A stretch of 64,000 bases of DNA from Pseudomicrostroma phylloplanum (GCA_039545275.1 BCHS01000006.1:434001-498000), one strand, 5' to 3'. Positions 32,692 to 44,870 are shown, counted from the stretch's first letter. The notes: generated from the letters alone by a model not told the origin. Numbers and translations: made by a program.

Positions 32692-33417
32692 GCTGCTGCT
32701 GCTACTGGTCCTGCTGCTGGTGGCGCTGCTGCTGCTGCTGGTCTTGGTAGACGAACCTGCAATTGTACTAGTAGAAGATGTATTGGTGGGATCCTCTTCC
32801 ACCTGCTCCATGGTCTGATTGGTCATTGAGCTGACCATGAGGGTGAAGCTGGTTCCGGCGGGCAGGTCTACGTAGGGCCAAGTCCAGCTGCTCGTGTCAC
32901 TGGGCAGGTCGAGGTCGACGTGGGCACTCTTCTTGTTGGAAACGCGGATGCGGAGATTGAGCCACGAGGCGTCCTGTACCTTGTCGCTTGTGTTGCCTAG
33001 AAGAGAGGCATCTCTGGATCCAATGACGGATTCGATGCCAATGGTGGCCGATCCACACTGGACAAAGGAGTCGGGGAGGGTGAGCTTGATCGAGGAAGAG
33101 GACGAGGTGTTTCTGCTACTGCTTCCAGTGGCAGTGGGCCTGGCAGAGGAAGAGGAGGAGGATGTCCTGGTGGTAGTGCTGCTGCGCGCTCGCCTGGCCA
33201 GGAGGGGTAGAGATGCTTGTACGTCGTGCTGCCTTCTGTCATGGACGAAGTGGTGAGGGGAGGCTGGTGTGTCTGCACGTGCGATGTTGATAGTGCAGAG
33301 GAATGCGATGGTGAGGGATGCGAGCAAGGCTAGGGTGCGCCACGGTGCGTTGCCATTCTGGCGTGGTGTTGGAGGTGTGGTGGTGTGTGTGGGGGGAGGG
33401 TGTGGTGGGCTGGCCAT
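31435..33417 (-). CDS. Single-pass membrane protein with Ser/Asn-rich ectodomain (function unknown)
   Basis: A single-exon gene of 660 aa from the ATG at 33417; the frame extends further upstream, but that part is low-complexity. A hydrophobic segment at about 26-46 ending AFLCTINIARA is a probable signal peptide. The ectodomain has a Thr/Ser run, then a compact region with VQCGSATIGIESVIGS, WLNLRIRVSNKK and SSWTWPYVDLPAGTSFTLMV. That pattern is common in basidiomycete cell-surface proteins. It then has Ser runs and about 15 consecutive Asn. A membrane helix lies at about 325-350 (VTIVAGFLGGLVGLFVAILAAL) followed by basic residues. The cytosolic tail has a YSTLDLVNIHLP motif. This plan resembles wall-stress sensors, but no WSC domain is present, so sensor function is speculation. 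Confidence 0.75.
32647..32706. repeat. GTT trinucleotide repeat passing into GCT repeat
   Basis: About 15 GTT units followed by GCT units. On the coding minus strand they give a polyserine tract followed by polyasparagine in the ectodomain of the membrane protein. Confidence 0.9.
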
Positions 33418-34119
33418 GGCCGTCAAGGCGCGAGTGTTTGTAGGTGTGGCCAGAAGTGGGATGGGCTGAGAGGTTGTGGGATTTGCCGTTGGAGTGGTGA
33501 TGGTTGTAGAAGTGTAAGGGTGACTGAGGCAGTCGGTGTGAGCCAGGAGAGGTGCAGTGGATGCGAGGTGCAGTGATGGACCTTTGTGCCTGTGTCCAGG
33601 TAGACTAGCCTTGACCTGCGAGGTAGAGGGAGCAAGCCATGTCCTGCCGCACGCCAGAGGGGCAACTCCTGCCCACACACGCCACTCTACCGGCGCGGAG
33701 CTACACCACCACGTCGTCGCAACCCCGCGCGGAAAAAGGGGGCGGGCGGGCGGGGCAAGGCGGCACCAGCACTAGCATCAGCACCAGGCAGCAAACAACA
33801 GGAGACTTGGGCCGCCGAGGTGCCTCGCCGACAAGACGACAACGTGCCGGGCATCCCACGCAAGCCACGCCCGCGAGCTGCAATGACCTGCATCCTGCGT
33901 CAACAAATATCCGACGCCAAGAGGAAGCACACCCCACTCCTCTTTCCATCACACTGCATCACGCCTCGCCCCCCACACGGCCACCTAGGACCAGCAGTCA
34001 TTGCCATGGGTTGTCTACCATCTCAAGTCGCTGCTGCACCACACATCGACGATGTTAAACATGATTCACGCCGCCTCGCTCGCAGATCCCTCTCACCCAC
34101 CATCACTACCCCACCCCTA
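33418..34119. other. Intergenic region upstream of the membrane protein
   Basis: 702 bases between the membrane-protein start and the thioesterase stop, both on the minus strand. Plus-strand open frames here lack family features and have promoter-like C/A-rich composition. No gene is supported. Confidence 0.5.
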
Positions 34120-35859
34120 CTAGACGCCACACCCTGCTCCACCGACGATGCTCGCGTCTTGATCCTTGAACGCATCTGCCCCTTTGCCATCGTACAGTCT
34201 GCGCATCTCCAGTCCCAACTCGACTCTCCTCTTGCCCTCGATCCAGTCCATGGACTCCTGGTAGCTCACCGGGGAGACCCTCTTCTTCACCTGCCCCCAC
34301 CCTAGATCAAAGGAAAAGTGAAAGGTATTCGTACGCCTCCTCGTGCCCAGCTCGATGTCCACCACCTCGGCAAGGACAGCAATGGCAGCTACGCATCGCT
34401 CTCCTCCCTCGGCCCGCAATTGAGGCGGCGAAGTGTAATCCACCTGAGCCGTCAATGACAGCATAGCCCCCACCGGCACAGGGGCGTGGAAGCTGAGGGC
34501 GTCCAACGCCAGGAACTTGACCGGTTGATGGCAAAAGGTGGCACCTACCATCCAGGCAAGCTCGTAAGCCTGCCGCATAAGGAAGCCTCCAAAGACCTTC
34601 ATGTGTACATTTCTAGACTGCGGGTGTACGTGCTGTGTTGAGCTTAGACGCGTGTCGCTTGGGCCGACTGGGACCACGATACCAGTGGTCTTGGAAGCAT
34701 CGACGCCTTCCCTGCTTTGGTTGGGCAGGACATCGTGATCACTGAGCCATTGCTCATGGAGTTCCCTCGCCTCTTGCTGAGTTGGTGGTACTCTGCTCAG
34801 GGCCATTTCGAATTCGCGCCTCTTCTTCTGCTTGTGACCCTCGCCGAATGCAAAGAGTCTAGCTTCGTCTTCAGCTTGGAGCTCCAGCGGCGGAATGTTC
34901 TGACCCTTTGCGGTCAAGGCATTGCGGGTGACCATGGTGAATCGCCCGGTCAGGCAAGTCTTTGTTTGGACCTCCCCGCCAGATCCTTTGCCAGGCAAAA
35001 TCTGATCGATGGCAACCAGCACCTCCATGGAGGAGGACCCGACGAAAATGGGCAGGCCGCTGAGCCGGTAGTCGCAGTTCGCTTCCAGGCTATCAACCAC
35101 CAAGTCCAGTCGGTCCACGCTCGCCGTCACAATGAAGATGGGGACCTTGCGATCGCCCGCCTTGGGACGTCCACCTAGGACATGGGCATAAGCAACTGTA
35201 GGTGAAGAGCGGAGGCATCAGCAAGAATCGACGCAGAGTCCTCGCGGGCGGATGAGCTTACTGTCTCCTGCAAGACTATCAAGGTCCTCAAAGATCTTGC
35301 CCAGTCTGATGCTGCCACTGGTAGCGATGTACCTGTCCGCCAGTTGAGGGTCCTTCGAGAAGGGCAATTGCAGCTCGACGTAGCTGTAAGTTCCATGAAT
35401 GCCGAAGTCAGACTAGCAATACGCCATCCTTCAGGTCTCGGTCTCTCTCTCTCTCTCTCTCCCTGCTCACCTGTCGTGCATTCTTTTGGGTCTCCTGAGC
35501 ATCTCTTCTACCTGCTGCAACATCTCCTCTCGCCCGCTCTCCCCAGCCGTGCCCTTTTCAGTGACCTGTTGAGACTTTGCATACTCGATCCACGTCTGCG
35601 TATTGATTCTGGTCGGCAGTCTTGACGTGGCCGGACTCGCAGAGGAAGGTGAAGAGGGTCGATTGCGAGTCCTGACCTGCGAAAGGAGCTTGTTGATCGT
35701 CTTGACCGTCTCAGTCTCCTCGAGGGGCGAAGCGCGAAAGGTGCTCGCGAAATGACAGAGCAGCACAGATGTCACGGCAGCCCTGCACTGTGTAGAGGGT
35801 GCAGGGGGCCGAATTGACCTCCTCGTCGTTGTACGAGATGCATGGCGAGTGAGAAGCAT
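34120..35859 (-). CDS. Mitochondrial acyl-CoA thioesterase, ACOT9-like (double hotdog)
   Basis: Three exons (35859-35471, 35383-35262, 35195-34120) join in phase to 528 aa. The start MLLTRHASRTTTRRSI begins an Arg/Ser/Thr-rich presequence. The segment SYVELQLPFSKDPQLADRY, then GKIFEDLDSLAGDIAYAHV assembled across intron 2, then PIFIVTASVDRLD, match the first hotdog unit of ACOT9 enzymes. The second unit has NVHMKVFGGFLMRQAYELAW and RTNTFHFSFDLGWG. These enzymes hydrolyse acyl-CoA to free acid and CoA in mitochondria. The N-terminal region before the first hotdog is about 120 residues. Intron 1 contains a CT microsatellite next to the donor site. Chain-length preference cannot be read from sequence. 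Confidence 0.92.
35442..35461. repeat. CT dinucleotide microsatellite in a thioesterase intron
   Basis: About ten CT units. On the sense strand this is an AG repeat starting just after the 5' splice site of intron 1. Confidence 0.85.
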
Positions 35860-36264
35860 CTTCGCTACAGGGAAATAGTCGGAAGCACAAGAGCAGCCGG
35901 CTGCAGAGGCGGGCGCCCTTTCCTCTTGGAGATGTGGAGAGCAACACACGGACCAATTCCTCGATGAGACGAGAGGGATCACCGCGCCAGTGACCGAAAG
36001 ACAGGCATGCAGACCTCATTGTCGACTTCATCACGCGGGAGAGGTCATCATACGCTGACGGACGGTGGGGTTGGTGGGACATTGATACACGCGAGCACAG
36101 CAGGACTGCTGAGAAATACAGACTAGGTGGGCAGCAGACGGAGGGTGAGACTGACAGTCAAGGCTCTGGGCTGCCTGCTTGGGTCATCGCCGTTTCTACC
36201 ATCCCTAATCTCCCTTCACGACGATCGTGATGCGGCGGAAGGAAGGAGGAGACGGAGATCCACG
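35860..36264. other. Intergenic region upstream of the thioesterase
   Basis: 405 bases between the thioesterase start and the stop of the hypothetical gene. No feature stands out. Confidence 0.45.
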
Positions 36265-37684
36265 TCACTTGCGCCTGGCAGCTTCGCGGCTCTTCTGAAG
36301 CATATCAGTAAAGGCTTCGATCAGGGTCGACTCCTCTGCGTCTGCCCTTGCCCTGGTGCTAGCGAAAGCAGGGTCCACACTTCCCGCCGGCGTTGCTCGT
36401 AAGGTTGATGTAGAGGGATACATGTCCTCGGTCTCTTTCTTTCTCTCCAGCTGAGCGAAGTCCGGAGCGTAGCTCTCGCAAAGACGCCCTTCCGTCCCGG
36501 ACGCGCTGGGGCCGCCAGAAGGTGAGCGGGAGCGAGACGTGGACCGCGACAGCTGCTCCCCTCTGACATTGTCCTCAAGTTCGGTGTTGTTGGCAACAAA
36601 CGTAGTCGAATGTGTCGGGGGGACATTGCTGGTACATCGATGTGTAGAGGTCGGCCCGGCGACTACTCGGCCCGACGTGTCGCGGAGCGGTTCAGCAGGT
36701 GGGGCGTTGTCACTGGCTTCAGCGTCTGTCTGAAGAGGGCTCTGGAAGTCGCCAGTAGGAGTGCGAAGCTCGCTCTGGAGGGAGTCGAGGAAGCTCGTCA
36801 CGATCGAAGCAGCAGCTCCGCCCGCGCTAAGCCGAGAAGTGGCAGTCTGCAGGCCAGTGAGAAGTCTGGAGGCTCGAGCTGCTCCGTGGGTGGCGGCATC
36901 GACGTCGCCAGAGTGGGACTGATTGATCGGCCAAACCGTTCTAGGTCCACTCTCGGACGACGATCTCTCTGGTCTGCAGCCGCTGTGGGTAGGCACGAAG
37001 GGTTGCTCAGTGTTGCGTTCACTATTGGTCGCACAGACGTTGCTCGTCATCGGTACGGCCAAAGTCCTCGCTTCCGCCGCCTGTCTGAAGACGGAAGTCA
37101 GGGCCTCAGTCCAAATCGGGGTGAAGGAAGAGACGGCTTGAGTGATGACGGAAACAACGGCCGCCTCGATGGTGGCGAGGTGCGGAGGTGATCGTTGAGA
37201 GTCCTGCTCTTCGTTGTGCTCGGCTGAAAGAGCCTCATCCCTCTTGGACTTTTCGGTGAATGGTGTTGGCGGCTCGACCGACGCCCGGTGGGACGCCTGT
37301 CCATCTACAAGGACACTGTGACTACATCTCGACCCGGCTGATTCTCTCGGTAAGCGGTCTTGCTGGCTCTACGTGTCGTGACTTTGTTTCCACTCACCGT
37401 ATCGATGTATTTCGCGAATTGCAGGCATCGGCATTATAAGGGCCAGGCAAGATGGGTCGAGGAGCAATCTTGAAGTACTGCGCCTCGACGTTCGTTTCGT
37501 ATGCGGATTTCTTCTTCAAGAGGAGAGCCCACAAGGTCCTCCACTCGGATTGGCAGGTGATGATGCAATGGGGGATGTTGCCTTGAGCGCGGTAGTAGAA
37601 GCAGAGGTCGTCTGGACTCCTGCCAATGTTCCACCGCTGACACTGCTGTTCCATTGTCAGCTCATAAGTCTGCGTGTCAGCCAT
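36265..37684 (-). CDS. Hypothetical protein, two-exon model uncertain
   Basis: I do not recognise this gene. Exon 1 (37684-37398, from MADTQTYELTMEQQ) has a non-repetitive, Cys/Trp-containing sequence (CQRWNIGRSPDDLCFYYRAQ) that looks genuinely coding and ends at a good GTGAGT donor. A long second exon is open down to 36265. It is Ser/Thr/Arg-rich with an amphipathic stretch (TIEAAVVSVITQAVSSFTP) and ends in SREAARRK. Several acceptors fit the required phase. The one before 37315 (CACAG) gives an 82-nt intron and 445 aa; others lie between 37333 and 37370. An upstream in-frame ATG at 37831 is also possible. Low-complexity composition, no signal peptide and no membrane segment suggest a cytosolic or nuclear protein. 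Confidence 0.42.
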
Positions 37685-38111
37685 GGGAGAAGGCGGGTGA
37701 CATGCCGGGTATAGTGTGCCTGGCGAGCGGGTGGGGGAGGCGCAGAGAGCATCCGAGTTGTACGTCGAGAGACGATGATGGTCGATACCTTGTATGGTGG
37801 TGTAGACGTATACCTCTGAGGTGTTGGGCATTCTTGCTGGGTGTAGGGTAGCATGGCTGTCAAAGGGAGCAGAGCATCGCCAGCCACCACCAACCGCCCA
37901 GCCACGCGCCTGGCCCAACGCACGAGCCACCCTTGCCCCAAGAGCACAGGTCAGCCAGGTTCGGCTGTCCGTCAGTATCACGCCGCTTCAAACAGGCCAG
38001 GCATTCTTTGCAGTCCCCAATTCACTCGGAGCAACACTCTCACAATCAAGTCAGGAGAACACCTCACCAAACATGTTCGCTAGGCGATGACATTGCACGT
38101 ATCAGAAAAGG
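37685..38111. other. Intergenic region
   Basis: 427 bases between the start of the hypothetical gene and the stop of EAF1, both on the minus strand. It could hold extra 5' sequence of the hypothetical gene. Nothing else is seen. Confidence 0.4.
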
Positions 38112-41100
38112 TCAACGCGCTCCACTCGCCCCGCTGCCGGCATTTTTCGTTGATCCGCTTCCACCCTGCTGTTGCTGCTGCTGCTGCTGATTGGCAGCCT
38201 GTGGCGGAGGCCGCGCCATACTTATATGCGGCCGTGGCGGTGGTCTTCCTTGGTTTTGCCCTTGTGACTGTCCCTGTCCCTGCCCGGGACCACCTGCTCC
38301 ACCAGGCCTCTGACCCGGTAGGATGCCATTGAAGTTGCCGGCCTGCTGCTGCTGCTGCGCATTCCTGAATAGCTGCAGAGCGAGCGCCTGCACCTGCTCC
38401 TGTGTTAGATTCTGGGCGAGATTGACAGTCAAAGCCTGCTGAATCTGCTGCAGATTCATCGTGGAGAGTCCGCCGATGGCATTGGGCTGCTGAGGCAGAG
38501 GCCCGGATGGAAGTCGAGGAGCTAATTTTCCGTTGGAAGCACCGCCATTGGCAGCCAGAGCCGCAGCCAAGTTGTACTGCTGCTGCTGAGGGGCTGAGCC
38601 TGGCGGCCGAATCTGCGCGGCGAATTGGGCTTGCTGCTGAGGCGTCATCCGCTGTGTCGCTGGATTGACACCTAGGCCGGCTGGCGTAGGCGCGCCTTGC
38701 TGCTGACCGGGGGTTCCTGGGCGACCTGCAGGCGCTGGTCGAGGCATTGGCATCGGCGAGGGCCGGCCTTGGTTCATGGACATGCCACGCTGAGGACCAT
38801 TGGGCGGCACCCCAGCCCCGCCCTGCTGCTGACCAGGCTGATTCGCAGGAGCTTGCTGCGGGTTGACGGATGTGTGGGCTGCGCCCTGCGCTTGAGTTTG
38901 AGCTTGACCATGACCCTGAGCCTGGCCCTGACCTGGCTGCTGCTGCTGCTGCTGTGCCTGTGCCTGCGCCGCTTGAGCAGCAGCAATCTTCTGTTGCTCC
39001 TCGAGTCGACGGTTGTACATCATCTGATATTGCCTCTGCTGAGCGTCGTCCCTCTCAGCTTTGATCTGACTCAACTGCTGAGCGGTAGGAGCAGGCCCGC
39101 CTTTGACGGTATTATGTGTCTCGTGTGATGCCAGATTCACCTTACGGGGTTCAGCCGAACTTGAGACAGCTGGCTTACTACTCTCGCGACGCTTCGCAGT
39201 CTTGCGCATGACCTCCATGATATTGCTGTGCCGCATCCTCTTCCTGGATCCGTCGAATTTCGTTGTTAGCTTTCGGGTCAGCTTCTCTCGCTTGGCTGCA
39301 AGAGAAGCAGCGGGCGGGGCAGGCTGGGTCGGCGTGCCAGCAGTGGCTGTGCCTGCGTCGCTGGCGCCATCTTGTTTCTCAGCAGTGGCGGTAGGGTAGA
39401 CCGGAGGGAGCTGTGGCGGCGGCGGCGGCGGCTGACCCTGAGCAGCTGCCTTGGCGATTTTGTCCCATCGGTCAAAGCAGTCCCACGCTTCCTTTGTATC
39501 AGTAGGAACCGAGAGACGAGTCGAATTGAAGACGTCGGCAATAAGGGGCCAATTGGCGCCATACTGCTGAAACAATTTCATCAAAAAGGTGTCTTCCTCT
39601 GCAGACCACAACATCTGAGCTGATCTGAGTTCAGGGTTCTGTGGCTGAACCACGAAGCTCGGCGTCGATGGCAGAGCGTCTCGTGTAGGCTTGTTGGATC
39701 GTCGACTGAAGATCGTTGTAGCAGGCAGTAATGGAGCTTCGCCTTCTTGCCGGGTGACCCCCTTTGTGGGATCGGCTAGCTTTGCTGCCAGTGCCCACTC
39801 GCCATCCTCTCTCCAGCGCCCCTGGGATCGATTCTTACTTGGTTCCAAGGTCGAGACTAGAAGAGGCTTGGCGTCGAGCAAGCGACTGACCTGGGTCAAA
39901 CGAGGCATCTGATTGAGACTACCTTCATCCCAGCGTCTATCTGGCTTGCTGACGTCTGGTTCATTCGGAGGGCCGTATTCTGGCAGCTCAGGGAAGAGCG
40001 AGGAGATTGTCAAATCCGGGTTGGTTTCGAGGACATCTTGGAGCTCCTTCGAGTCGACTCCGAGCATTTCGGCAGTAGCATCCGCATCGAAAGACTCGAG
40101 CAGGCCCGAAGGGGTGATGACAGTAGCTGAGATGTCCATAGAGAAGATGGGAGCTCGCAAAGTGGTGACGAGGCCCATCGGCAAACTGTCGGCAGGATCG
40201 AGGGCAAGCGTCTCATCACGCGTAGGGCCAGTAGGTCGCATCGCAGTGCTGGCAGCATCCTTTTGCCCCCCTGGTGAGCCTGCTGTTCGTTTGAGAGGCG
40301 ATGAGGCTATATCCTCGTCGGCGATGCCACTGAGTTGCGGCATATGCTGTTGTGCCGACAGCGGTTCGCGTACCGTTTGCACACGTGCTTTGTTAGCATC
40401 TGGACCGGAGATCTGTGCAGCAGGTCCCGTCAGAGTAGCAGCAGGAGTGCCCTCTTCAGCATCACCATCGGCGTCCATTTCCCCATCTGCATCATCATCA
40501 TCTCCCTCGGCATCGACACCAGCATCGACACCAGCATCGTCATCCAATTCTGCATCAGCTTGGGCATCTGCGTCATCCACAGCCCCTGCTGCTCTCGAAA
40601 TTGATGCTGCAATACCCTCGAGATTATCTCGTGCTCCATGCTGAAGTTCTGACGGGATGTGCCTGAACATCAAGCCGTTCTCCTGCTGCGTGCCGCCATC
40701 GATAGGCACCACACGTGCGTCGGACACCATTTCCTCGCCTGGACGCGATTCGACGATTTCTTTCTTGATGGTGATGTCGTTGTCGCTCTGCAAGTATTTG
40801 AGCGGCCTAGGCCTGATACAGAGAGCAGCCCTAATCGCAGGCGTTGAGGCTTTGTGCCACATCCTGCAGGACAGGGCTAGCTGTCTAGCAATGGCCATTT
40901 TCCACCTCCTTTCTTCCCTGAAGTCTGTCTGCATCCATTTCATCTCCTCTAGCGCATAATCCCAATGCGCCTTCCGGGTGACCGGACCCTTTTGTTTCTT
41001 CGGCTGGCGGAAACTCCAATTGCCTTCCTCCTTCAGCTTCTCTATCCGAGCCATAGCTCGCAGATATCGTTGTTCGGAGTAGGCCACCCTCCAATCCTTC

Positions 41101-42405
41101 GTGAGCAGACACTTGTCCGCCTTACCCACCAATCCAGCACCTGGGCTTGCTCTCGAGCGAACGAACCATCTCCAGAGATCAATCTGGCCACCGCCAGCTG
41201 GCCCAGTCGGGGTGTGTGAGGAGATCTTCGGCTGGGTAGCAGTCTGTGCCTTCCGCAAGCGGTGGTGAACGGCACCACCGCCAACTCCAGAACCTGTGTA
41301 TCGGCGAAATGGATCCGCAGGGAGAGGGCGCAAGGCAGACGCATACGTGACAGAGTAGGGATTTGGAGCTAGCTGCTTCAATGCCGCGGGCACGGGAGCC
41401 GGCTTAATTTCGCCTTTCAATTCTGCCTTGACCACTGAAGCTGATGTGTTCTGAAACCCATTGTTGAGCGCTGCAGATGGGAGGACTGTAGCACTTGCAG
41501 GTTGCGATGCAAGAGAAAAAGGCGGTGGTGCAAGTAACGATGAAGGGACAGCCGCAGGAGTTTGGGCGGCTGTGAGTGTTTGCGACTCTGATAAAGACTG
41601 CGTTGAGGGGTCGCTGATGGCTTGAGCAACGCCGGGGGCGGTGCGAGCTAATGAGGGCGATTTGTTCACGCCGGCTATTGGAAGCGACACGTGTGGATTC
41701 GGCGATGAGCTCCCAGGCTTGCCTGTCGACTTTCCAGGCTGTATGGGCAGTGTATCAGTGAGAGCTGGACTAGGACCATATGAATGTAGTTCTGCCGCTA
41801 ATGCATTGCCCGTTGATGCACTCGACTTTTGTGCTTTAAGGCTCGCATCTGGACTCTTAGCAGAAATGGCTGCTTTCGTCTTTGATGGGGCGGACGTCGG
41901 CTTGCCGTTCTCACTGCCACTGCCATTGGCAGCCGAAGCAGCGGCTGCTGCAGCCAGCCTCTTTCTCAAACCAGTCGAAGATGCGATCTTCACAGATGCG
42001 ATGGTGCTCTTTTCATTCTCTGCCTTGAGTTGGTGATCGGCATAGAACTTTTTGAAGGTCTCTGGATAGAAAGCTGAAAGCGCATCTTCCTCCGGCATTT
42101 CCCAAGGTATTTTGGTAGTGCAATCTGCCTGATTAGATGCCTTCAGATGCTCATGAAGGACGAAGAAGTCTCTAAGCTCGCCAGCATGGTCGCTTTTGAG
42201 CTGCCTAAATGGGAGAATGGGGGAGATTGAGCAACACACGATTTCGAAGGAGCCCTTGCATTGTTGCTCACCTCATGTCAGCCTCGACAGCCTCGATTTT
42301 CCTCCGGCGTAGATCCTCCAAGGTGACCTTTGAACTGCTGGCTTCGGAGACTTCGGTCTCTGCGTCGACGGCTGCATGTACAGCAGCATTCTGCAGCGAC
42401 GTCAT
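38112..42405 (-). CDS. EAF1: NuA4 histone acetyltransferase scaffold Eaf1/Vid21 (HSA and SANT domains)
   Basis: Two exons, 42405-42272 and 42204-38112, join in phase to 1408 aa. The first exon begins MTSLQNAAVHAAVDAETE and ends in a charged helix (DLRRRKIEAVEADMR). An HSA domain lies at about 385-500 (KAHWDYALEEMKWMQTDFRE, ERRWKMAIARQLA), the actin/Arp-binding element of chromatin scaffolds. A SANT/Myb domain is at about 905-965 (MLWSAEEDTFLMKLFQQYG, NWPLIADVFN). The C-terminal 300 residues are Gln-rich. HSA-SANT without a helicase domain is the Eaf1 layout. Eaf1 is the platform on which NuA4 assembles to acetylate H4 and H2A. An acidic, Asp/Ala-rich stretch lies between HSA and SANT. Confidence 0.9.
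38166..38189. repeat. CTG trinucleotide repeat (polyglutamine) at the EAF1 C-terminus
   Basis: Tandem CTG/TTG units encode eight or so consecutive Gln near the end of Eaf1. Further CTG clusters occur at about 38341-38360 and 38936-38955. Confidence 0.8.
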
Positions 42406-43237
42406 GACCGGAGGCTACGATCCGCACAAGGGAAGACGCTCGACTGGGAAGCCTGTATGGTCTACCTCTCCTATCCTAGCCACCTCGTGAAATAGACTTG
42501 AGCGGATGTCGTAATCTCTACACCTCAACTTGGTCTTTCGCGCGATGAGTGGAAGGGGGTGGAAGATTGGACGCTTGACACGTACGGTTTACAGGGAGAA
42601 GCGGCCTACGCGACAAGAGGAGGGCTACCTTGGGGAAGGTGGGGAAGACAGGATCACTCGAAGGCGGATGTCAGACCGCAACACTCCCAGCGGATATGCG
42701 TCCCCCACCCTGGCTTTTCTTGGCAAGCTGACTTACAGATTGCGATGCTCACCAAGCTCCGAGGAGAAACCTCGATCTGGGGCGCGAAAGCCCACAAGTC
42801 GTCGACCCGGAAATGGTTGGGCACGGCAGCCGTAGAGACGTGGCGGAAGCAGACCGTGGGGCTCAGCGAAGCGCTAGCGTACGGCGGGACTGAAGATGAG
42901 ATGCGATGAGGAAATATGCCGAGGATATGAAAGATGTCAAGACGAGAGGAGGGACATGGAGGATGCTGGACGCCTGAGCTGATCTGTCTATATTGAACAC
43001 TCAGGCTTCCTGCGTTGATCAGGCCGGGAGGGATCGAGGGGAGATGATCCGCTGAGCATTTCGGCAGCCAAGCCACTTGCGCGCGCGGCTCTTTCAGTCT
43101 GACTGGCGGACCGACGACTAGGGCTCAACGCTCTCGGAAGACGAGCAGGCCATTGTTCACGATACGATTGACTCAACATCGGTGTAGGAAAGCTCACAAT
43201 GCTCACGGATCACAATCTGATGCCCTTGCTCCCTGCT
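42406..43237. other. Intergenic region, EAF1 promoter and J-protein 3' end
   Basis: 832 bases between two minus-strand genes. The open frames on both strands are short and carry no recognisable motif. I see nothing more in it. Confidence 0.5.
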
Positions 43238-44609
43238 TCAGCTGCGCCGCGGGTGCTCTTCCCGTAAGGATGAGGATGATCCTCCTTCCAATCGCTTGCC
43301 GGACTCTGATGGCTGCTGAGCCTGAGGTGCAAGCTCGTGGGATGATTGCCCCCTGACCTTCGAGAGCAGAGACTGCTTGCGAAAGTCAGGCGCAACGCCG
43401 TCGATGGAGCGGAGAAGAATCGCGTCGCTAGTCAGGCGAGCATACCTGTGTCGCATTTCGTTGAAAGGCGATGCACCAGCTGCCTGCCCCATCAGACCCT
43501 CTACGTTCGATCCACAAGAAGCCACAGCATTCGAGGAATCCATCTCTCCCTTGCCTGATAGTGTGGAGACGAGGGGCAGGGCACTGTGCAGCAGAGGTGC
43601 AAGAGGCGTCAGTCCTTGTTCGCCGCCTCCTTCTCTGTTAGGCTCTACTCACTCCATTTCCCATAACTTCTGCGTGCTTGCCTCGACTTGGTTCGCCGCC
43701 TCTGTGAGTTTGAGCATTTCACCCGCCAGTGTGTCCAAAAAGACCTGCGCCTCTTTCAAGGTCTTAGGACCCTGTGACAATTGCTCCAGAGGGGACGACA
43801 GGAAGGGCAACAATTGCCTGACTGCCATGGTCGAGGTGGTGTACACTTGATGCAACACCAGAACCGTATCATGTACTGTGAGCCGAGGCATCAAGAGCTC
43901 CAAGACGGCTGGCCGACTTGGCTGGCTGATGATATGGACCTCTGTGACCGCGAGTGTGAAGAGGAACGTGAAGTGCCAGTATGAGAAGGCAGACTTGTCC
44001 GATGACAGCCAGGAGACGATGAGGTAGATGATCGGGTTGACGATCCAGAACATCAGTGTGTTCCGTAGGCCAATCACCATGTGTTCTCTATACGAAAGTG
44101 CATCCTTCCAATGGAGGACGCTCATGCCAAATCTGTGCAGCGAGTATATGGAGTCGGTCAGCCCAGAAGAGATCTCTGCCTACCTTGGCAATGGGCCGTC
44201 GCACTGACCTGTCATATGCGAAGCGCTTCACAGGATCACTGAGCACGTCGTGACTCCTCCTGAGCGCAATGAAGAACCTTTCCCCTTGAGCCCCCACCTT
44301 GTCCGGGTGGTGTAACATTGCCATTCTCCTGAAGGCCCTTTTCACCTGTTCCACGGAAGAGTCCAAGTCCAACCCGAGTAGCTCATATGCCGACAATTCC
44401 CGCGAGGCTATAGTGGTGTAGAAGGACCATGTCAGGTACGCTGCGACTAGGAGAGCACGTACGCGAGAAGACTGCTTGATGGCCGAGTTGGGCGTCTGTG
44501 GACGCGCGAGTAAGCTGGAGCTGTAGAGCAGCTTGAGTGTCAAGTCTGTTGCCAAGGATGGAAGGAATGCCCAGGCTAGCCACGGGAGGTATGGTCCAAG
44601 GGCAGACAT
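43238..44609 (-). CDS. Membrane-bound J-domain co-chaperone
   Basis: Three exons (44609-44209, 44132-43653, 43583-43238) join in phase to 408 aa. Hydrophobic segments near residues 5-25 and 45-65 precede a J domain (about 70-140: YELLGLDLDSSVEQVKRAFR, the HPD catalytic tripeptide in MLHHPDKVG, and YDRFG completed across intron 1). Two more hydrophobic stretches follow (NTLMFWIVNPIIYLIVSWL and YWHFTFLFTLAVTEVHII), then a helical region and a hydrophilic tail. J domains stimulate Hsp70 ATPase. The arrangement suggests an ER membrane protein of the Sec63/ERdj type, but it lacks the Brl domain and the DE-rich tail of Sec63, so I do not assign a name. It is divergent from the nuclease gene. Confidence 0.85.
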
Positions 44610-44870
44610 GGTGACAAGTGTCGTCTCGACTGCGGGTACTGCATACGGCCCTCTGGCCCCTTGAAGTGCCGGGGGGAGGCGTGGTGGTCAGTCGGGTAGA
44701 TCAGACGATGACCGAGGCGCAAGTGTGTTGCTCTCTCTGCACCTCCACGTCCCTCGCCACGCATCTTGCACCTCAACCACGCCTCCTTCTCGCCCTCACT
44801 CTTCCTCGACATCTCTCCTCTCCTCTGCACCTTGTCTCGCAACTTCTTTGTCCGCTTGTACCAAGGGCCA
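44610..44870. promoter_or_regulatory. Divergent promoter region of the J-protein and NGL-type nuclease
   Basis: 261 bases between divergent ATGs. The half nearest the nuclease is a C/T-rich leader typical of strong fungal promoters. Confidence 0.45.

Noticed and set aside
36610..37191. 193-residue + strand open frame with an ATG
   Set aside because: It competes with the minus-strand hypothetical gene. It is Arg/Gly/Ser-rich with no hydrophobic pattern, and the minus strand has a plausible splice-linked first exon.
39913..40644. 243-residue Ser/Ala-rich + strand open frame
   Set aside because: It is antisense to EAF1 between HSA and SANT and mirrors the low-complexity composition there.
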